Shown here piece by piece: positions 51,931 to 63,339 of a stretch of 64,000 bases of DNA. Position numbers and translations under genes: made by a program. The DNA lies in the NCBI GenBank assembly GCA_905221605.1, contig CAJNDS010002623.1:205001-269000 (forward strand), in the 5' to 3' direction. Under the pieces are notes generated by a model. The model was given only the letters and a program-made list of their open reading frames with translations, ran no database searches and was not told the DNA's origin. Positions within the stretch are counted from its first letter, which is position 1. Each line of letters begins with the position of its first letter. Source of the stretch: Symbiodinium natans (lineage: Eukaryota; Sar; Dinophyceae; Suessiales; Symbiodiniaceae).

Positions 51931-52274
51931 GAGGATCAAAAACCTGAGACTCAGGACATTGGGCTTCAGGCTTCACGGGAAGGGTTTCTCAAAAGTATCA
52001 GGGTTGGGGTTTATGCTTCGGGTCTAGGGTACGTACTTCGGCCAATTATACCTCCACATCCACCTAGAAGCCACCTGAGTGTGCTAGTATGGTAACTCAG
52101 AAGTACAGCTCTACTTGAGCTCATACGCTTGAATTTCTGAACCTCCAAGTAGTTCTCTAAATTCTGTTCCCTTCTTGGGTCCCCCTAGATCCGTAATGAG
52201 ATTCAGGAGCCCCCAAAAAGGGGCCCAAATTTAGAGAGAGAACGGCCCAGGCGCAGTTTTCAGAGTTCTTGGTA

Positions 52275-52358
52275 GCACCCTAAACCCTAAACCCTAAACC
52301 CTAAACCCTAAACCCTAAACCCTAAACCCTAAACCCCAAACCCTAAACCCTAAACCCA
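52275..52358 (-). repeat. CCCTAAA array
   Basis: About eleven heptamers. Confidence 0.93.
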
Positions 52359-53165
52359 TGACAAGGCATCACATAGAACCAGGGGGTGGGCCACCCGGAG
52401 ACTTACCAGAAACACAGAGCCTCGAAGATCAAGCTGCAAGCCTTGAAACCTCTAGGGTTTAGGGTTTAGGGTTTAGGGTTTAGGGTTTAGGTTTAAAGGT
52501 TGAACCATAAAAAGCCGTAAGCCATCACAGCCAGGAGTGCAAAAGGTTTTGAACGCCATCGTTCCTACAATATGGAAGCCTCACAAGCTCAAAGATCAGT
52601 TGTTGGCAAGTTGTTTAGGGTTTAGGGAGTTTTGGGGTCAGGGGTTTAGGGTTTAGGGTTTAGGTTTTAGGGTTTGGGGTTGAGGGTTGAGGGTTCAGGG
52701 TTTAGGGTTTAAGGTCCGAGGCAAAAAAACACATGGGTGTGAGGGGCTGTATACCTGCTAGGGCTTCTTAGCACCTTTAGCTCCTTAAGGATCAGGGCTG
52801 CAGGGTTGAGGGCTTAAGGTTCAGGAATCAAGGTCGAGGGTCCTCATTGAAGGCCTCAGGCTTTAGGGTTTAGGGTTTAGGGCTTAGGGTTTAGGGCTTA
52901 GGGTTTAGGGTTTATGCCCCTGTCTTCTGGCGTCTCTCTCCTAGCATCTTCCTGCAAGCTTGTGTACTAAAAAGATAGGTCAACAGCCCCACAGACCCCA
53001 AAGCCCTAAGAAAACCCGAACGCCACCAACCCCTGCGCCTTGCCAAGCCCTACATACAGCCAAACTGCCCTGAGAATAGGGTATCGGGTTTACGGTTTAG
53101 GGTTTAGGCGTTTTCAGGTTTAGGGGTTTAGTGGTTTAGGGTTTAGGGTTTAGGAACTACTTGCA

Positions 53166-53270
53166 GGTTCTTAGTAGGGAATGAGGAACTGAGGTACCCT
53201 ACGTCCCCCTTTGTCTACCCTTGAAGGGGTTATGTAGGGTACCTAACTCCCACATTCCCTACTACGAACC
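53166..53270 (+). mobile_element. Dispersed element E copy
   Basis: GGTTCTTAGTAGGGAATGAG ... CACATTCCCTACTACGAACC; terminal arms pair over about 18 bp. No microsatellite, unlike the other two E copies. Confidence 0.75.
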
Positions 53271-53300
53271 AGGGGGAGTACCCCTAGTCGAAGAACCCTG

Positions 53301-53405
53301 GCCCCCTTACTATACTAACTGTAGTTAAGGGACTTATAACCTAACTTAGGGTCCTTATAACCCAATTTAGGGCCCTTATAACTCTACTTATAACTAGGGG
53401 GCCCC
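53301..53405 (-). mobile_element. Dispersed element K copy
   Basis: GCCCCCTTACTATACTAACT ... TTATAACTAGGGGGCCCC. Reverse orientation to 36393. It lacks the 14-nt telomeric insertion present there. Confidence 0.75.
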
Positions 53406-53853
53406 ACCCTGTATACCCTGCCTGTACAATGTGGTGGCGGTTCTGGTCGACAACAGCTAGGTTGAGCAGAACTGCACAGGCTCCACCCTTGGTCAGAGGT
53501 TCAGTACTTTAGGGTTCAGGGTTTAGGGGTTAGGGCTTTACGTGTAGGCTTTCTTAGGGTTTGGGTTGTTTTTGGTTTCGGGGTTAGGGTTCAGGGTCAG
53601 AGAGAGGTTCAGCTTAGGATGGGGTTCAGGGTGTGGGCTGCTTTGGGCTTGGGGTTTAGGCGTTGGGGCTGAGGGTCAGAGGTTCAGCTTAGAGGGTTTA
53701 GGGTGTAGGCTTCTTAGGGTTAGGGTTTTACGCTTTAGGGTTCCGAGGTCAGAGGTTTAGGGTGCCATTTGGTCACTTCATTAAATTCTGGTCCCTTTTG
53801 AGGTCACGATTATCATATATAGGGTACCCAAAAACGGGACCATAATCCAGACC

Positions 53854-53960
53854 CTAGGGAATATTAGGAAAAAAGGGGTGCCCGTTTTGGCTTCAAGGGG
53901 CTTATGTTATAAAGGAACCTCAACCCTGAACAACAACAGGGAAGAAGGGACTACTCCGGG
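53854..53960 (+). mobile_element. Dispersed element G copy
   Basis: ATATTAGGAAAAAAGGGGTG, CCGTTTTGGCTTCAAGGGGC, AGAAGGGACTACTCCGGG. Confidence 0.6.
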
Positions 53961-53968
53961 CTCTAGCA

Positions 53969-54055
53969 ACCCTAAACCCTAAACCCTAAACCCTAAAACC
54001 CTAAACCCTAAACCCTAAACCCAAAACCCAAAACCCAAAACCCTAAACCCTAAGA
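53969..54055 (-). repeat. CCCTAAA array
   Basis: CCCTAAA plus CCCAAAA units. Confidence 0.88.
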
Positions 54056-54635
54056 CAAGGGAATAATCGGGCCAGACTCGAGGTGTTTTAAGGGCAAAAG
54101 CCGATTGGGAGGTCTCCTGGCTGGTGGATGTGCTTCGACGCTCAGGGCTTGTGTGCCCCATGCGTAGTGCGTCCTGGGTCGTGACCGACAGCTCGCATCC
54201 CACTCCACCGGCAATGAAGTTGCGGTGGACCTTGTACCAGCCCGGTCCGGGGATGAAGATCATCTAGGCGGGGCCCCAAACATGCGGTTTGGGGTTTAGG
54301 GTTAGGGTTTTATCTAGGGGTTCTACCTTGGACCTTTAAGGTTGTACCCTTGGGTCTTGGGGTCCTTTTTGGGATCCCTAGGCAAGCATAAGGGCCATGT
54401 TAGGAGTATACTAAGGGGAACCTTTAGGGGTACAACCTTAGGGGTTTGAGTCTTCATCCTAGACCCTAAACCCAAAACCCTAAACCCTCAACCCTAAACC
54501 CTAAATCCTAAACCCTGAAAACCTAAACCCTAAACCCTAAACCCTAAACCCATCCCTTGATTTCAGGCGTTTGTTGGGGGCTGCTGCCATGGAGCCAGCA
54601 TCTCAGGCGTTGCCAGATGCTTGGCCAAGACCTGT

Positions 54636-54705
54636 GGGTTTAGGGTTTAGGGTTTGGGGTTTGGGGTTTGGGGTTTGGGGTTTAGGGTTTCGGGTTTCGG
54701 GTGTA
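54636..54705 (+). repeat. TTTAGGG / TTTGGGG / TTTCGGG array
   Basis: Three variant types in successive small blocks. Confidence 0.88.
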
Positions 54706-54715
54706 AGGACACTGA

Positions 54716-54823
54716 GCCCTACAGGTCCATGTACCTAAATAGGGCGTAAACTGGGCCTTATAAGGTACTCCTGTGTTGGGACTTTGGGGCCAAGTACATA
54801 ATAACAAGGTACATGGACCCTTG
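54716..54823 (+). mobile_element. Dispersed element A copy
   Basis: CCCTACAGGTCCATGTACCT ... CTTTGGGGCCAAGTACATAA ... AGGTACATGGACCC. Abuts element B. Confidence 0.65.
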
Positions 54824-54905
54824 CTTGGAGGTTCATGGTACCTAACAGCCCAATTATAACTGTACTTAAAACCCAGTTATAACCATATTCGGGCACTTAA
54901 AGAAC
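54824..54905 (+). mobile_element. Element B left half
   Basis: CTTGGAGGTTCATGGTACCT, AACAGCCCAATTATAACTGT. Right arm absent. Confidence 0.55.
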
Positions 54906-55019
54906 CTTAGGGATAGGTTTAGGCCTCGGCACCCTAGGCAGAAAACAACTGCACTCTACACATCGGGATGGCTCTTCGCCCTGCGGAGTGCCTTTAACTA
55001 GGGTTTAGGGTTTAGAGCT

Positions 55020-55160
55020 TAGGGTTTTTAGGGTTTTTAGGGCTCATAGGATTTATAGGGTTTATAGGGTTTATAGGGTTTAGGGACGTTTAGGGTTTAT
55101 AGGGTTTTTAGGGTTTATAGGATTTATAGGGTTTATAGGGTTTAGGGACGTTTAGGGTTT
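55020..55160 (+). repeat. TTTATAGGG higher-order repeat
   Basis: Nine-base TTTATAGGG units, with GGGTTTAGGGACGTTTAGGG occurring at the end of two larger ~70-bp repeats. Confidence 0.85.
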
Positions 55161-55406
55161 TTGGCTCATTGTCAAAGGCCGAAGGGCCCCTTCCTTGCGA
55201 CAGGGGGCTGAGGATTTGCGTCAGCTTTCCAAGTTCTTCTGGCAGGTTTTTTTGTTTCTACTCAGCGTGTGCGTGCCATCTATACAGGCAGCCCTGGTAA
55301 ACTCGTTCACCCTAAACCCTAAACCCTAAACCCTAAACCCTAAGAGCTCTGAACCCACGTCCCTGCAATTCTGAGGGCAGCTGGGGACTGAGTAGTTGAG
55401 GGTTCA

Positions 55407-55590
55407 GGAACCCTAAGCCTTTAAGGAACCCTAAGCCTTTAAGGAACCCTAAGCCTTTAAGGAACCCTAAGCCTTTAAGGAACCCTAAGCCTTTAAGGAA
55501 CCCTAAGCCTTTAAGGAACCCTAAGCCGTTAAGGAACCCTAAGCCGATAAGGAACCCTAAGCCTTTAAGGAACCCTAAGCCTTAAACCCT
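55407..55590 (+). repeat. 18-bp AAGGAACCCTAAGCCTTT array
   Basis: Ten units, eight identical; two carry CCGTT or CCGATA. Contains the telomere-like core CCCTAAG. Confidence 0.93.
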
Positions 55591-55756
55591 AAGCCAGGAT
55601 TAAGCTCCGGCTTCCTAGGTAAGGCACCCTTCAAGAATCAGAACATGTTGCTAAACGACTTGATTCCGAAACTCTTCGGGTTTGGGCGTAGGACTAGTAA
55701 GAAGTGACCCTAACACTGTATATAGTAGGTCCTTAGTTAGCAAAACGACACACAAA

Positions 55757-55821
55757 CAGAGAGAGAGAGAGAGGGAGAGACACACAGAGACACAGAGCGA
55801 CAGAGAAGCAGAGGGAGAGGG

Positions 55822-55856
<35 letters not shown>

Positions 55857-55922
55857 AAAAGAAATACAGATGGACGCATGGACAAACACACAGACAAACA
55901 GATAAACACACACACACACACC
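55757..55922 (+). repeat. GA / CA-rich microsatellite tract
   Basis: (GA)n at 55757-55780 and 55825-55851, CACAGACAAACAGAT and (CA)n at 55908-55921. All frames here are low complexity. Confidence 0.9.
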
Positions 55923-55984
55923 TAAACCCTTAACCCTAAGACGCACACAGGGCTTTGGGGGCTTGAGGTTTATACGATTTATGC

Positions 55985-56100
55985 CCTCAACCCTCAACCC
56001 TCAACCCTCAAGCCTCAAGCCTCAAGCCTCAACCCTCAACCCTAATTAAACCCCAAACCCCCAAACCCCAAACCCCAAACCCTAAACCCCAAACCCTATA
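55985..56100 (-). repeat. CCCTCAA / CCTCAAG / CCCCAAA array
   Basis: Variant heptamers in small blocks, with few canonical units. Confidence 0.85.
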
Positions 56101-56883
56101 GGGATGTGGAGAAATGCGTGCCCGCGTAAAGTCAGCCGGCAGCACCGCTGTGACGCGAGGGACGGCACCAGCGGCCGTGGCCCGGTCCACTGCCTCACGT
56201 TTCGGGTTTTAGCGTTTCTAGGGATCTAAGATTTGGGATTTTAGGGTTTAGGGTTTAGGGTTTGGGGCGCTTTTTTTAGGCGCTTTCAGGGCGTTGAGGG
56301 CTTTGAGGGCGTTTGGGGCTTTTAAGGGCCTTTAGGGCTTTTAGGCCGTTTTGGGCTTTAGGCTTTTAGGGCTTTTAGGGCTTTGTGGGCGTTTAGGGCT
56401 TTGAGGGCGTTTAGGAGCTGTTGGGGCTTTAAAGGCATTTAAGGCTAGGGGGCTGTTTGGGGCTTTGGGGCTGAGGGTTGTGGGGCTTGAGGGTTTAGGG
56501 TGTACGGCTTTAGGACTGAGAGTTGTTGGATTTGAGTGTTTAGGGTAATGTAGGGCTTGAGCGTTTCGGGTTGTAGGGATTTGCGTTTTTTGGGTTTAGG
56601 AATACGGTTGAGGGCTCAAATTTCAGCCCTATTGCTTTGTTGCAGGGTTTCGGGTTTAGGGCTTTGAGTGTTTGAGGCTTGGGGTTTTGGGGCATGAGGT
56701 TGGAGACCGAAGCCTTAACCCACATCCCTCCCTGCAAAAGCAATTCTAGGGTGACAATGTCCTTGTAAACCATGGAAGATCAAGGGCTTCTATTTGTCTA
56801 ACATGTGTATTTTGGGGTAGTGTAGCTTATGCTTTTATAGGGATTCTACGGTGACAAGATTCTTGGCAATCATTTGGCTTCTT

Positions 56884-56957
<74 letters not shown>

Positions 56958-56976
56958 CGTCGTCGTAGTAGTGGTA
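56884..56976 (+). repeat. (GTA)n trinucleotide repeat
   Basis: About 30 GTA/TAG repeats with two CGT variants near 56958. It yields poly-Val/Tyr/Thr frames that are not genes. 57.1-57.83 kb beyond it contains no repeats and no recognised gene. Confidence 0.92.
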
Positions 56977-57475
56977 GTAAAGATGAGCCAACCACAGAGC
57001 CTTCTCGTGAAAGGTAAGGTTCCACAGGGTATCAATCGCAGGGCGCAACATCGTGCCCTCCAAGTCCTGCGACGGCTTAGCCACACCCAAAGGCATAGAA
57101 CCCCTTAGTCATGGGTTCCCCTAGTACCCCCCTCTATACTACCCCCCTAGGTGCCCCATAATTTAGACTAACTTGGGGCATCTACCTCCACTTCAAAGCA
57201 AGTGCTCAAAGCAGCTGCTCCCAGGATGGACCCTGGGTTTCCATACCCAACTATTGTGGGGAACCTACGTATGAAGGATCCGATTGGTAGGTTACCGTAG
57301 GGCTTCGAAAGAGTCAGCTATAGTTACTTGCGCAACCCCAGGGTCCATGAAAGTACACTCATGAGCTGGGACACAAGAATCCAACGAGAACCTCAGGCCA
57401 TGACCTTACTTTTGTGGCGAGTCTAGCAGCTAGCATTCATGGCTTCTTCTGTCTTCATTTCCAACTCGAGAGGCG

Positions 57476-57745
57476 TTGCTTTCAGGCTATGGGCTAGGGC
57501 AACCGTTGCTGGTGTTTACCATGGGCCAAGCAAGGTTTTGCAAGTGCACAAGGAGCCATGATGCGAGCCTCACACCTGCCGATAAGGACTGGCCAATACT
57601 ACTAATTGCTTCAGAACCCCGAAAAACTAGAAATAATATCCCTAATCAAGGGTATTGTCGGGATAATTATGCCTTATTCTTTTGGGGTGCTGAAGCAAAT
57701 AGTAGAATCACCCTAATCCTTAGACCCAAGCCCGAATCCCATTGA
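57476..57745 (+). CDS. Unrecognised open frame in a repeat-poor island
   Basis: 89 codons with mixed composition (MGQARFCKCTRSHDASLTPA, NIPNQGYCRDNYALFFWGAE). It lies in a 730-bp stretch (57.1-57.83 kb) without telomeric arrays. No family recognised and no splice or promoter signals seen. Confidence 0.2.
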   Translation: MLSGYGLGQPLLVFTMGQARFCKCTRSHDASLTPADKDWPILLIASEPRKTRNNIPNQGYCRDNYALFFWGAEANSRITLILRPKPESH

Positions 57746-58420
57746 GCACAGTTTGGTTCTGCGAGCCCAAAACTTGTTGGTTCAACTAAGTTTAAGTTGG
57801 CCCCTCTCTGGCACCTTGAACTGTAGGATGCTTCAATCAACCCTAAACCCAAAACCCTAAACCCTATACGGTCGACCGAAAACCCTGGGGCGGCTCGGTT
57901 CCTCGTGCTTTTCCAGCCTGGGCGCAGTTTGGGGGGTCGTAGAGTTTATCAGGTTCTGGGCATAGGGTTGCGGGCTTCCAAAAAGATATGCATATTACAT
58001 TTCCTGGGGTTGTTGGGAAGCCTACATGCAAATTTGGAGGACTACGGCCTACGGTGAAGGGATTCTGGCCGGTAACCCTTCAGGGTACTGTACCGAAGTA
58101 GTAGCAAAGCGCGCCCTCAGGCGCCTGGTAGTTCGGTGCGTTTTTTGCTCTTCTGGGGTGGGGGGGGGGAATGATAACGTCCATGCCATGTCGCACATGC
58201 TGAATACATCGTGTTTTACAGTGTTTTGGCCTCCGGGAGAGGACACGCGGCCACGCCTGGCTAGTAGGTCGATCGCTGAGATGCCACCATGCTTTTTCCG
58301 AACCTGCCTAGGGCGGAAGGAATTTTAGTTGTTTTCGGCGCAAAAAAAACGTCTGGCTCGCGGCAGCGTTTGTGTTCATGATGCTCGCTTTTGTTTTGCC
58401 ATGTGCGAAAAAATGCTGCC

Positions 58421-58422
<2 letters not shown>

Positions 58423-58453
<31 letters not shown>
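58423..58453 (+). repeat. (CA)n microsatellite
   Basis: About 15 CA dinucleotides. Confidence 0.92.
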
Positions 58454-58455
<2 letters not shown>

Positions 58456-58467
58456 TTAGACTTCAGG

Positions 58468-58559
58468 GATGGGGTTTAGGGTTTAGGGTTTAGGGTTTAG
58501 GGTTTAGGGTTTAGGGTTTAGGGTTTAGGGTTTAGGGTTTAGGGTTTAGGGTTTAGGGT

Positions 58560-58605
<46 letters not shown>

Positions 58606-58715
58606 GGTTTAGGTTTAGGATTCAGGGTTGAAGGTTTAGGGTTTAGGCTTTAGGGTTTAGGGTTTAGGCTTTAGGGTTTAGGGTTTAGGATTTAGGGTTT
58701 AGGGTTTAAGGTTTA
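58468..58715 (+). repeat. Long TTTAGGG array passing into TTGAGGG
   Basis: About 13 perfect TTTAGGG, then seven to eight TTGAGGG (58560-58610), then degenerate TTTAGGG. Confidence 0.93.
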
Positions 58716-58959
58716 GGGACGGTTTAGCCTTTAGGTACAGCAGCACATCGCTTCCAAACACTGAAACCTTCATTGTCCGTGCCCGCGAGTAGTTTTTTTT
58801 AGTTGATTTTTCGGCCTCTACTGCAAATGATGCAAAACACCAATGTCCAGCGGTTCAGCCGCAGCAAACCGACCAGGCGCCCTGGGGCGCGCTAGCCAAG
58901 TAGTAGAAGCTCAAAACCTGAACACGTTCTTTTCGTTGAAAAAGTGATATGGAAATAGT

Positions 58960-58999
58960 ACATTCCATGAGCATTGTGAACATTCCATGAACATTGTGA
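58960..58999 (+). repeat. 20-bp tandem duplication
   Basis: ACATTCCATGAGCATTGTGA and ACATTCCATGAACATTGTGA in tandem. Confidence 0.88.
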
Positions 59000-59316
59000 A
59001 CATTAGCGAAATTTAGCGTACTCGTGGCATGCTCAGGGCCGAATTTTAGCACACTTTTGCCACGATAAAGCAACAGTTGATGGGCTTCCTTGGGAATGCC
59101 TCACTAAACCTTGTGCAGCCTCATAAACCCTTCAGTGCACCCCAAAACGCAAACCCTAAACCCGGCAGAAGCCCTAGACTCCTGAACAGAAAACTAAACC
59201 CTTCGCTTGGCCGAGGATCGCTTCAGGCTTTTGATAGAACCCGCTATTTACTTTAGACTGGTAGCACCGCAAATGCTCTTAGGAATCCTATAGATATCCT
59301 CTAGCAACTCGATCGA

Positions 59317-59805
59317 TCAACCATAGGATGGTGCAAAGAGGGCATGTCTTAGTAAACTCCCTCTCACAGCGGCGAGTCGCATGCAGCCCAGTATTGCCCG
59401 CTTTTTGTCCCCTCTTCCATGCCCACATGGCACCTGATGGGTCAAACAAGCCCTACGCCTCCATCTGTATAGGCTACTAGGATCCCGATGCAGCCGATAT
59501 ACGCCAATACTTGCCTCAAGCACTTGGAAGTACAGGGTCAAATGGGTCGAAGGACTTGGATGGGGGCAAACATCCGTCCGATGCTTGCGCGTAGCACAGA
59601 TTGCCCAACCAGCATCACGCTCAAACGCCTGTATGCTTGAGTTTACTCGTTTATCCCCAGCAACACCTCGAATATCACCTGTGCATCGCGCATTTGGACA
59701 TTGAATGCCTGCTATGAAACCAGATGAGGCCCTGACGTTAGCGAGCATGGAGCATTTGATCACTTGGCCATAAGACAAGTTACCACATGGAACACCAAAG
59801 AGCAC
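59317..59805 (-). CDS. Longest non-repetitive open frame, unrecognised
   Basis: 162 codons from ATG at 59805. It has a Cys/His-bearing middle (IQCPNARCTGDIRGVAGDKR, CATRKHRTDVCPH) and an Arg-rich end, without low complexity. The surrounding 59.0-59.83 kb has almost no telomeric repeat. No family recognised. Length alone is modest evidence in GC-balanced DNA. Confidence 0.25.
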   Translation of the reverse strand: MLFGVPCGNLSYGQVIKCSMLANVRASSGFIAGIQCPNARCTGDIRGVAGDKRVNSSIQAFERDAGWAICATRKHRTDVCPHPSPSTHLTLYFQVLEASIGVYRLHRDPSSLYRWRRRACLTHQVPCGHGRGDKKRAILGCMRLAAVRGSLLRHALFAPSYG

Positions 59806-59975
59806 GCTAGAATCCTAGCTAGCGATGCTTGGCCTGCTGGTTTAGGGTTTAGGGTTTAGGGTTTGGAGTTTGGGGTTTCGGGTTTAGGGCCCAGGGTGCC
59901 ATTTGCGATAATGCCCAAAGCCCTTGCCCCAGGGGCCCATGATTGGTATACCGGTATACCCCTTGTATATCCCTA

Positions 59976-60087
59976 GGCCCTAAGCGTCCACGCACCTAAA
60001 TGGGGATCGCTTGGGCCTTAACGTGCTTCCTGCATAAGGACTTCGGGGCCCAAGTATAAAATCATGAGGTTCATGGACCCTCAGGGT
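59976..60087 (+). mobile_element. Dispersed element A copy
   Basis: CCCTAAGCGTCCACGCACCT ... TTCGGGGCCCAAGTATAAAA ... GGTTCATGGACCCTCAGG. Confidence 0.65.
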
Positions 60088-60196
60088 ATATAACCCATCA
60101 AGTACTCTAAGAGAACCGAGAGAACCTAAACCATCAACCCGAAGTCAAAGAACCTAAACCATCATCCCGAAGTCTGGTAAAAACATTTCAAGTAAA

Positions 60197-60292
60197 GGCC
60201 TAACCATCCTGTGGGGGTACCCTTTTTGGGGGTGGTTACTTAAAAAGGAAACCCAGAACCCAAAAACGGGTAAAGGTTACCACTGGGCTACC
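60197..60292 (+). mobile_element. Dispersed element I copy
   Basis: GGCCTAACCATCCTGTGGGG then GTACCCTTTTTGGGGG ... GGTTACCACTGGGCTACC. Confidence 0.65.
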
Positions 60293-60496
60293 GAGAAAAT
60301 CGCAGACAGACTAACCTTGGCGGTGAGGGCGGCAAAGACGCAGGCTGTAGGGTTTAGGGCTTAGGGCGGCAAACCCTCCCTCCATGCTACAAAAATCGCA
60401 CAAACTCCGCAAGCCATCAACCAGTTTATACCCAAAATCCTGAATCCTCGACCCTGAACCCTGCAGGGTCCAGGATGGGGCTGGGAAAGTCAAGCT

Positions 60497-60630
60497 CCTA
60501 ACCCTAAACCCTAAACCCTAAACCCTGAACCCTGAACCCTAAACCCTAAACCCTAAACCCTAAACCCTAAACCCTAAACCCTAAACCCTAAACCCTAAAC
60601 CCTAAACCCTAAACCCTAAACCCTAAACCA
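60497..60630 (-). repeat. Long CCCTAAA array
   Basis: About 18 heptamers, two CCCTGAA. Confidence 0.93.
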
Positions 60631-60768
60631 ACCAAGAACGGAGCAAAAGCGAAGCTTTGGCTTCCCGACACTTTCAGGATCAACTCCACACCGCCGAGGT
60701 CTACGACTCTCAGCATGTGGTCCTCCTCGGTTGGGGTTTTGGGGGTTTAGGGTAGCGTCCTTTCTGTA

Positions 60769-60850
60769 GGGTTTAGGGTTTAGGGTTTAGGGTTTAGGGT
60801 TTAGGGTTTAGGGTTTAGGGTTTAGGTTTAGGGCTCAGGGTTTAGGGTTC
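60769..60850 (+). repeat. TTTAGGG array
   Basis: About nine heptamers, then variants. Confidence 0.92.
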
Positions 60851-60987
60851 ATGCTTTGTTTCGGGTTTAGGGCTTAAGGGGGCTGAAGTAGGCGCGCAGG
60901 TTTCGGGACTTTCTTCAGGGTGCCCTAAACCCGACGCCCTCAACATCTCTTTCAAAGCCAAGATGGCCTTTAGAACTAGGATGAACA

Positions 60988-61135
60988 GGGTTTAGGGTTT
61001 AGGGTTTAGGGTTTAGGGTTTAGGGTTTAGGGTTTAGGGTTTGGGGTTTGGGGTTTGGGGTTTGGGGTTTGGGGTTTGGGGTTTGGGGTTTGGGGTTTGG
61101 GGTTTGGGGTCTAGGATTTAGGGTTCAGGGTTCAG
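60988..61135 (+). repeat. TTTAGGG array switching to TTTGGGG
   Basis: About seven TTTAGGG followed by ten uninterrupted TTTGGGG. The cleanest variant switch in the window. Confidence 0.95.
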
Positions 61136-61229
61136 GGCGGGTTGATCTAAATGTGGCCAGAGAGTCTTGTCAACCCCATAGCCTCAGAAGCACGCTCATT
61201 AAACCTGGCTAAGTTGCTTACTAAGCCCC

Positions 61230-61300
61230 ACAGACACCCTAAACCCTAAACCCTAAACCCTAAACCCTAAACTCTAAACCCTAAGCCCTAAACCCTAAAC
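61230..61300 (-). repeat. CCCTAAA array
   Basis: Nine heptamers with TCTAAAC and CCCTAAG variants. Confidence 0.88.
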
Positions 61301-62170
61301 TTTGTACGAGACTCTAAATTTCCCTGCAGCCGAGAAGCATCAGTGAAGGTGAGATTCTCCAGGGCGCTACAGACCTACCAAGTGAGCGTGAAGATTCTGA
61401 TTTAGGGCTTAGGGCTTAGGGTTTAGGGTTTGGGGCTGAGATTTCACTGAAGGACCCAGCTTCGTGCATGTTAGGGTTCGGGTATGTTCGGGTCAAGGCT
61501 TGAGGACGCCGCCTGGGAGCAAACAGCAAGGTTGGAGACGTGCTTCTCCATGAGACTGACAAGCGAATCGATGTGGCTGCCTTCCGCAATCAGTCTCTAA
61601 CCCCCTAATCCCTATTCCCTAATCCCTAATCCCTAATCCCTTATCTTTACCTGCAGTTTTATGGGTTGTACCTACTAATTCAGGGCAGTTACTACTAAAC
61701 TGTAGGTAAATAGAGTCCAAGGCAAAGCCCTAAACCCCAAACCCGAAACACGCTTTCCAGGATGCTTTGGCTTCCAAGAATTCTTGCTTTGAGGCATGGG
61801 ACTAGGGACTTCCTCCTAAAGTATCCTTGTTTGAGGGTTGAGGGTGTAGGGCCTTTCGGGATCTACAGGGGTAGAGGGTTTGAGGGTTTAGGGGTTACGA
61901 GTCGTCGACAGCTACAAGATAAAGAGCCGGGAGGGCAATGGTCAAGGCCTATTCAATCGGAATGTGTATTGGGGGAGGGGGGGGGGGGGTGGTTTATCTG
62001 GCAGGTTGATCTAAATTTGGTTGTCCGGAAGTGCATCTTTCGCCACAATCAATTCCCTTTCGCGGAACTTGAGCGTGCCCAATCGCGCGCACTCCTGAAC
62101 CCTAAGACCTAGAAATCTTGTGACGCCTCGGGTTGAAGAAGGGTAGAGGTCTCACGCTTGAAAGAGGCCT

Positions 62171-62278
62171 GGTAGCCCAAGTAACCATCTTAAAGTAAGG
62201 GTACCCTTTTTTGGGTTGGTTACTGCATATAGGGGAACCCAGAGCCAACAAACGTGTGAAGGGTACCACTGGGCTACC
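62171..62278 (+). mobile_element. Dispersed element I copy (complete)
   Basis: GGTAGCCCAAGTAACCATCT ... AAGGGTACCACTGGGCTACC; 8-bp perfect inverted ends. Uninterrupted reference for the split copy at 17585. Confidence 0.75.
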
Positions 62279-62296
62279 AAAGAGGGGCTTAGGGCT

Positions 62297-62374
62297 GAAA
62301 CCCTAAACCCTAAACCCTAAACCCTAAACCCTAAACCCTAAACCCTAAACCCTAAACCCTAAACCCTAAACCCT
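62297..62374 (-). repeat. CCCTAAA array
   Basis: Eleven perfect heptamers. Confidence 0.93.
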
Positions 62375-62649
62375 CTGATTGCGGCAACTCGTTTTTCATT
62401 CGGGCCCTTGCTGCCCACAGCATGCCATGCTTGCGCTGTCTTCCTCGTCCCCACACTGCCTGCTTGGACCACCAGATGTCCACGCTCCGAAAGCTGCAAA
62501 CACATCCATATATCCCTAAACCCTAAACCCTAAACCCTAAACCCTAAATCCTCAACCCTGGCGCTGTTGGTACGGTAGACACTTCTTGAACAACTACCAC
62601 GTGGGCTGCGCCGGGAGCTTTCGCCAGTCTTGCGCTGCTGTTGGCATCC

Positions 62650-62850
62650 AGGTTTAGGGTTTAGGGTTTAGGGTTTAGGGTTTAGGGTTTACGGTTTAGG
62701 GATTAGGGATTTCCTCACCCTGCCCCCACGTTGAGCTTTGACTCGACATGTGGCCCTGCTTTGAAATCCTCCCTGGTGTGGGGTTTAGGGTTTAGGGTTT
62801 AGGGTTTAAGGTTCAGGGTTTAGGGGTTAGGGTTTAGGGTTTAGGGTTCG
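62650..62850 (+). repeat. Two TTTAGGG arrays
   Basis: 62650-62703 and 62782-62846, separated by about 75 bp of unique sequence. Confidence 0.9.
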
Positions 62851-63339
62851 GGGGTGGTAGGCTGCTAGTTGGACTCTGGAATATGGGAAAGTAGCGAGTG
62901 CCAGATGTCAATACGTTCGACAAATTATCCTTTCGCACGCCCTGTTTGCGGATCTTTCGCGGACACTTATACACCCCAGGGTCCCTCTGAGTAACGATGG
63001 TTCTTTAGGGCTTACTGTATAGGGTTGAAGTTTGAGGGGTACGGATAGAAACCCAAAGCAAGGGGAGCAAGGAAGAAATAAAGAATGCGCAGGTTAGGGT
63101 TCAGTTGCCTCAGAACGAAACTCTGGCATATGTGCCGCTTACTGGGGGTACGAGTTCTTACCCTAGCCCTCGAATGTACTTTTTGGTTGCGGCTTTCATG
63201 TTGGGGATAAGGTATTCTGTCCCAAAAGTAACTATACTCGAGCCCTAGGCAGCGAGAGAGGACAGCAGAGGCCCTAAATTCCAAGACCCCAAATCCCAGC
63301 CAAGCCACCAGACCCAAAAAAAAACATGGAACCCTAAAC

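Noticed and set aside
55651-55997. Cys/Val/Leu-rich membrane-like frames
   Set aside because: Hydrophobic only because they translate GA and CA dinucleotide repeats; no conserved motif.
56827-57108. Frames with poly-Tyr, poly-Thr or poly-Val
   Set aside because: Pure translation of the (GTA)n microsatellite.
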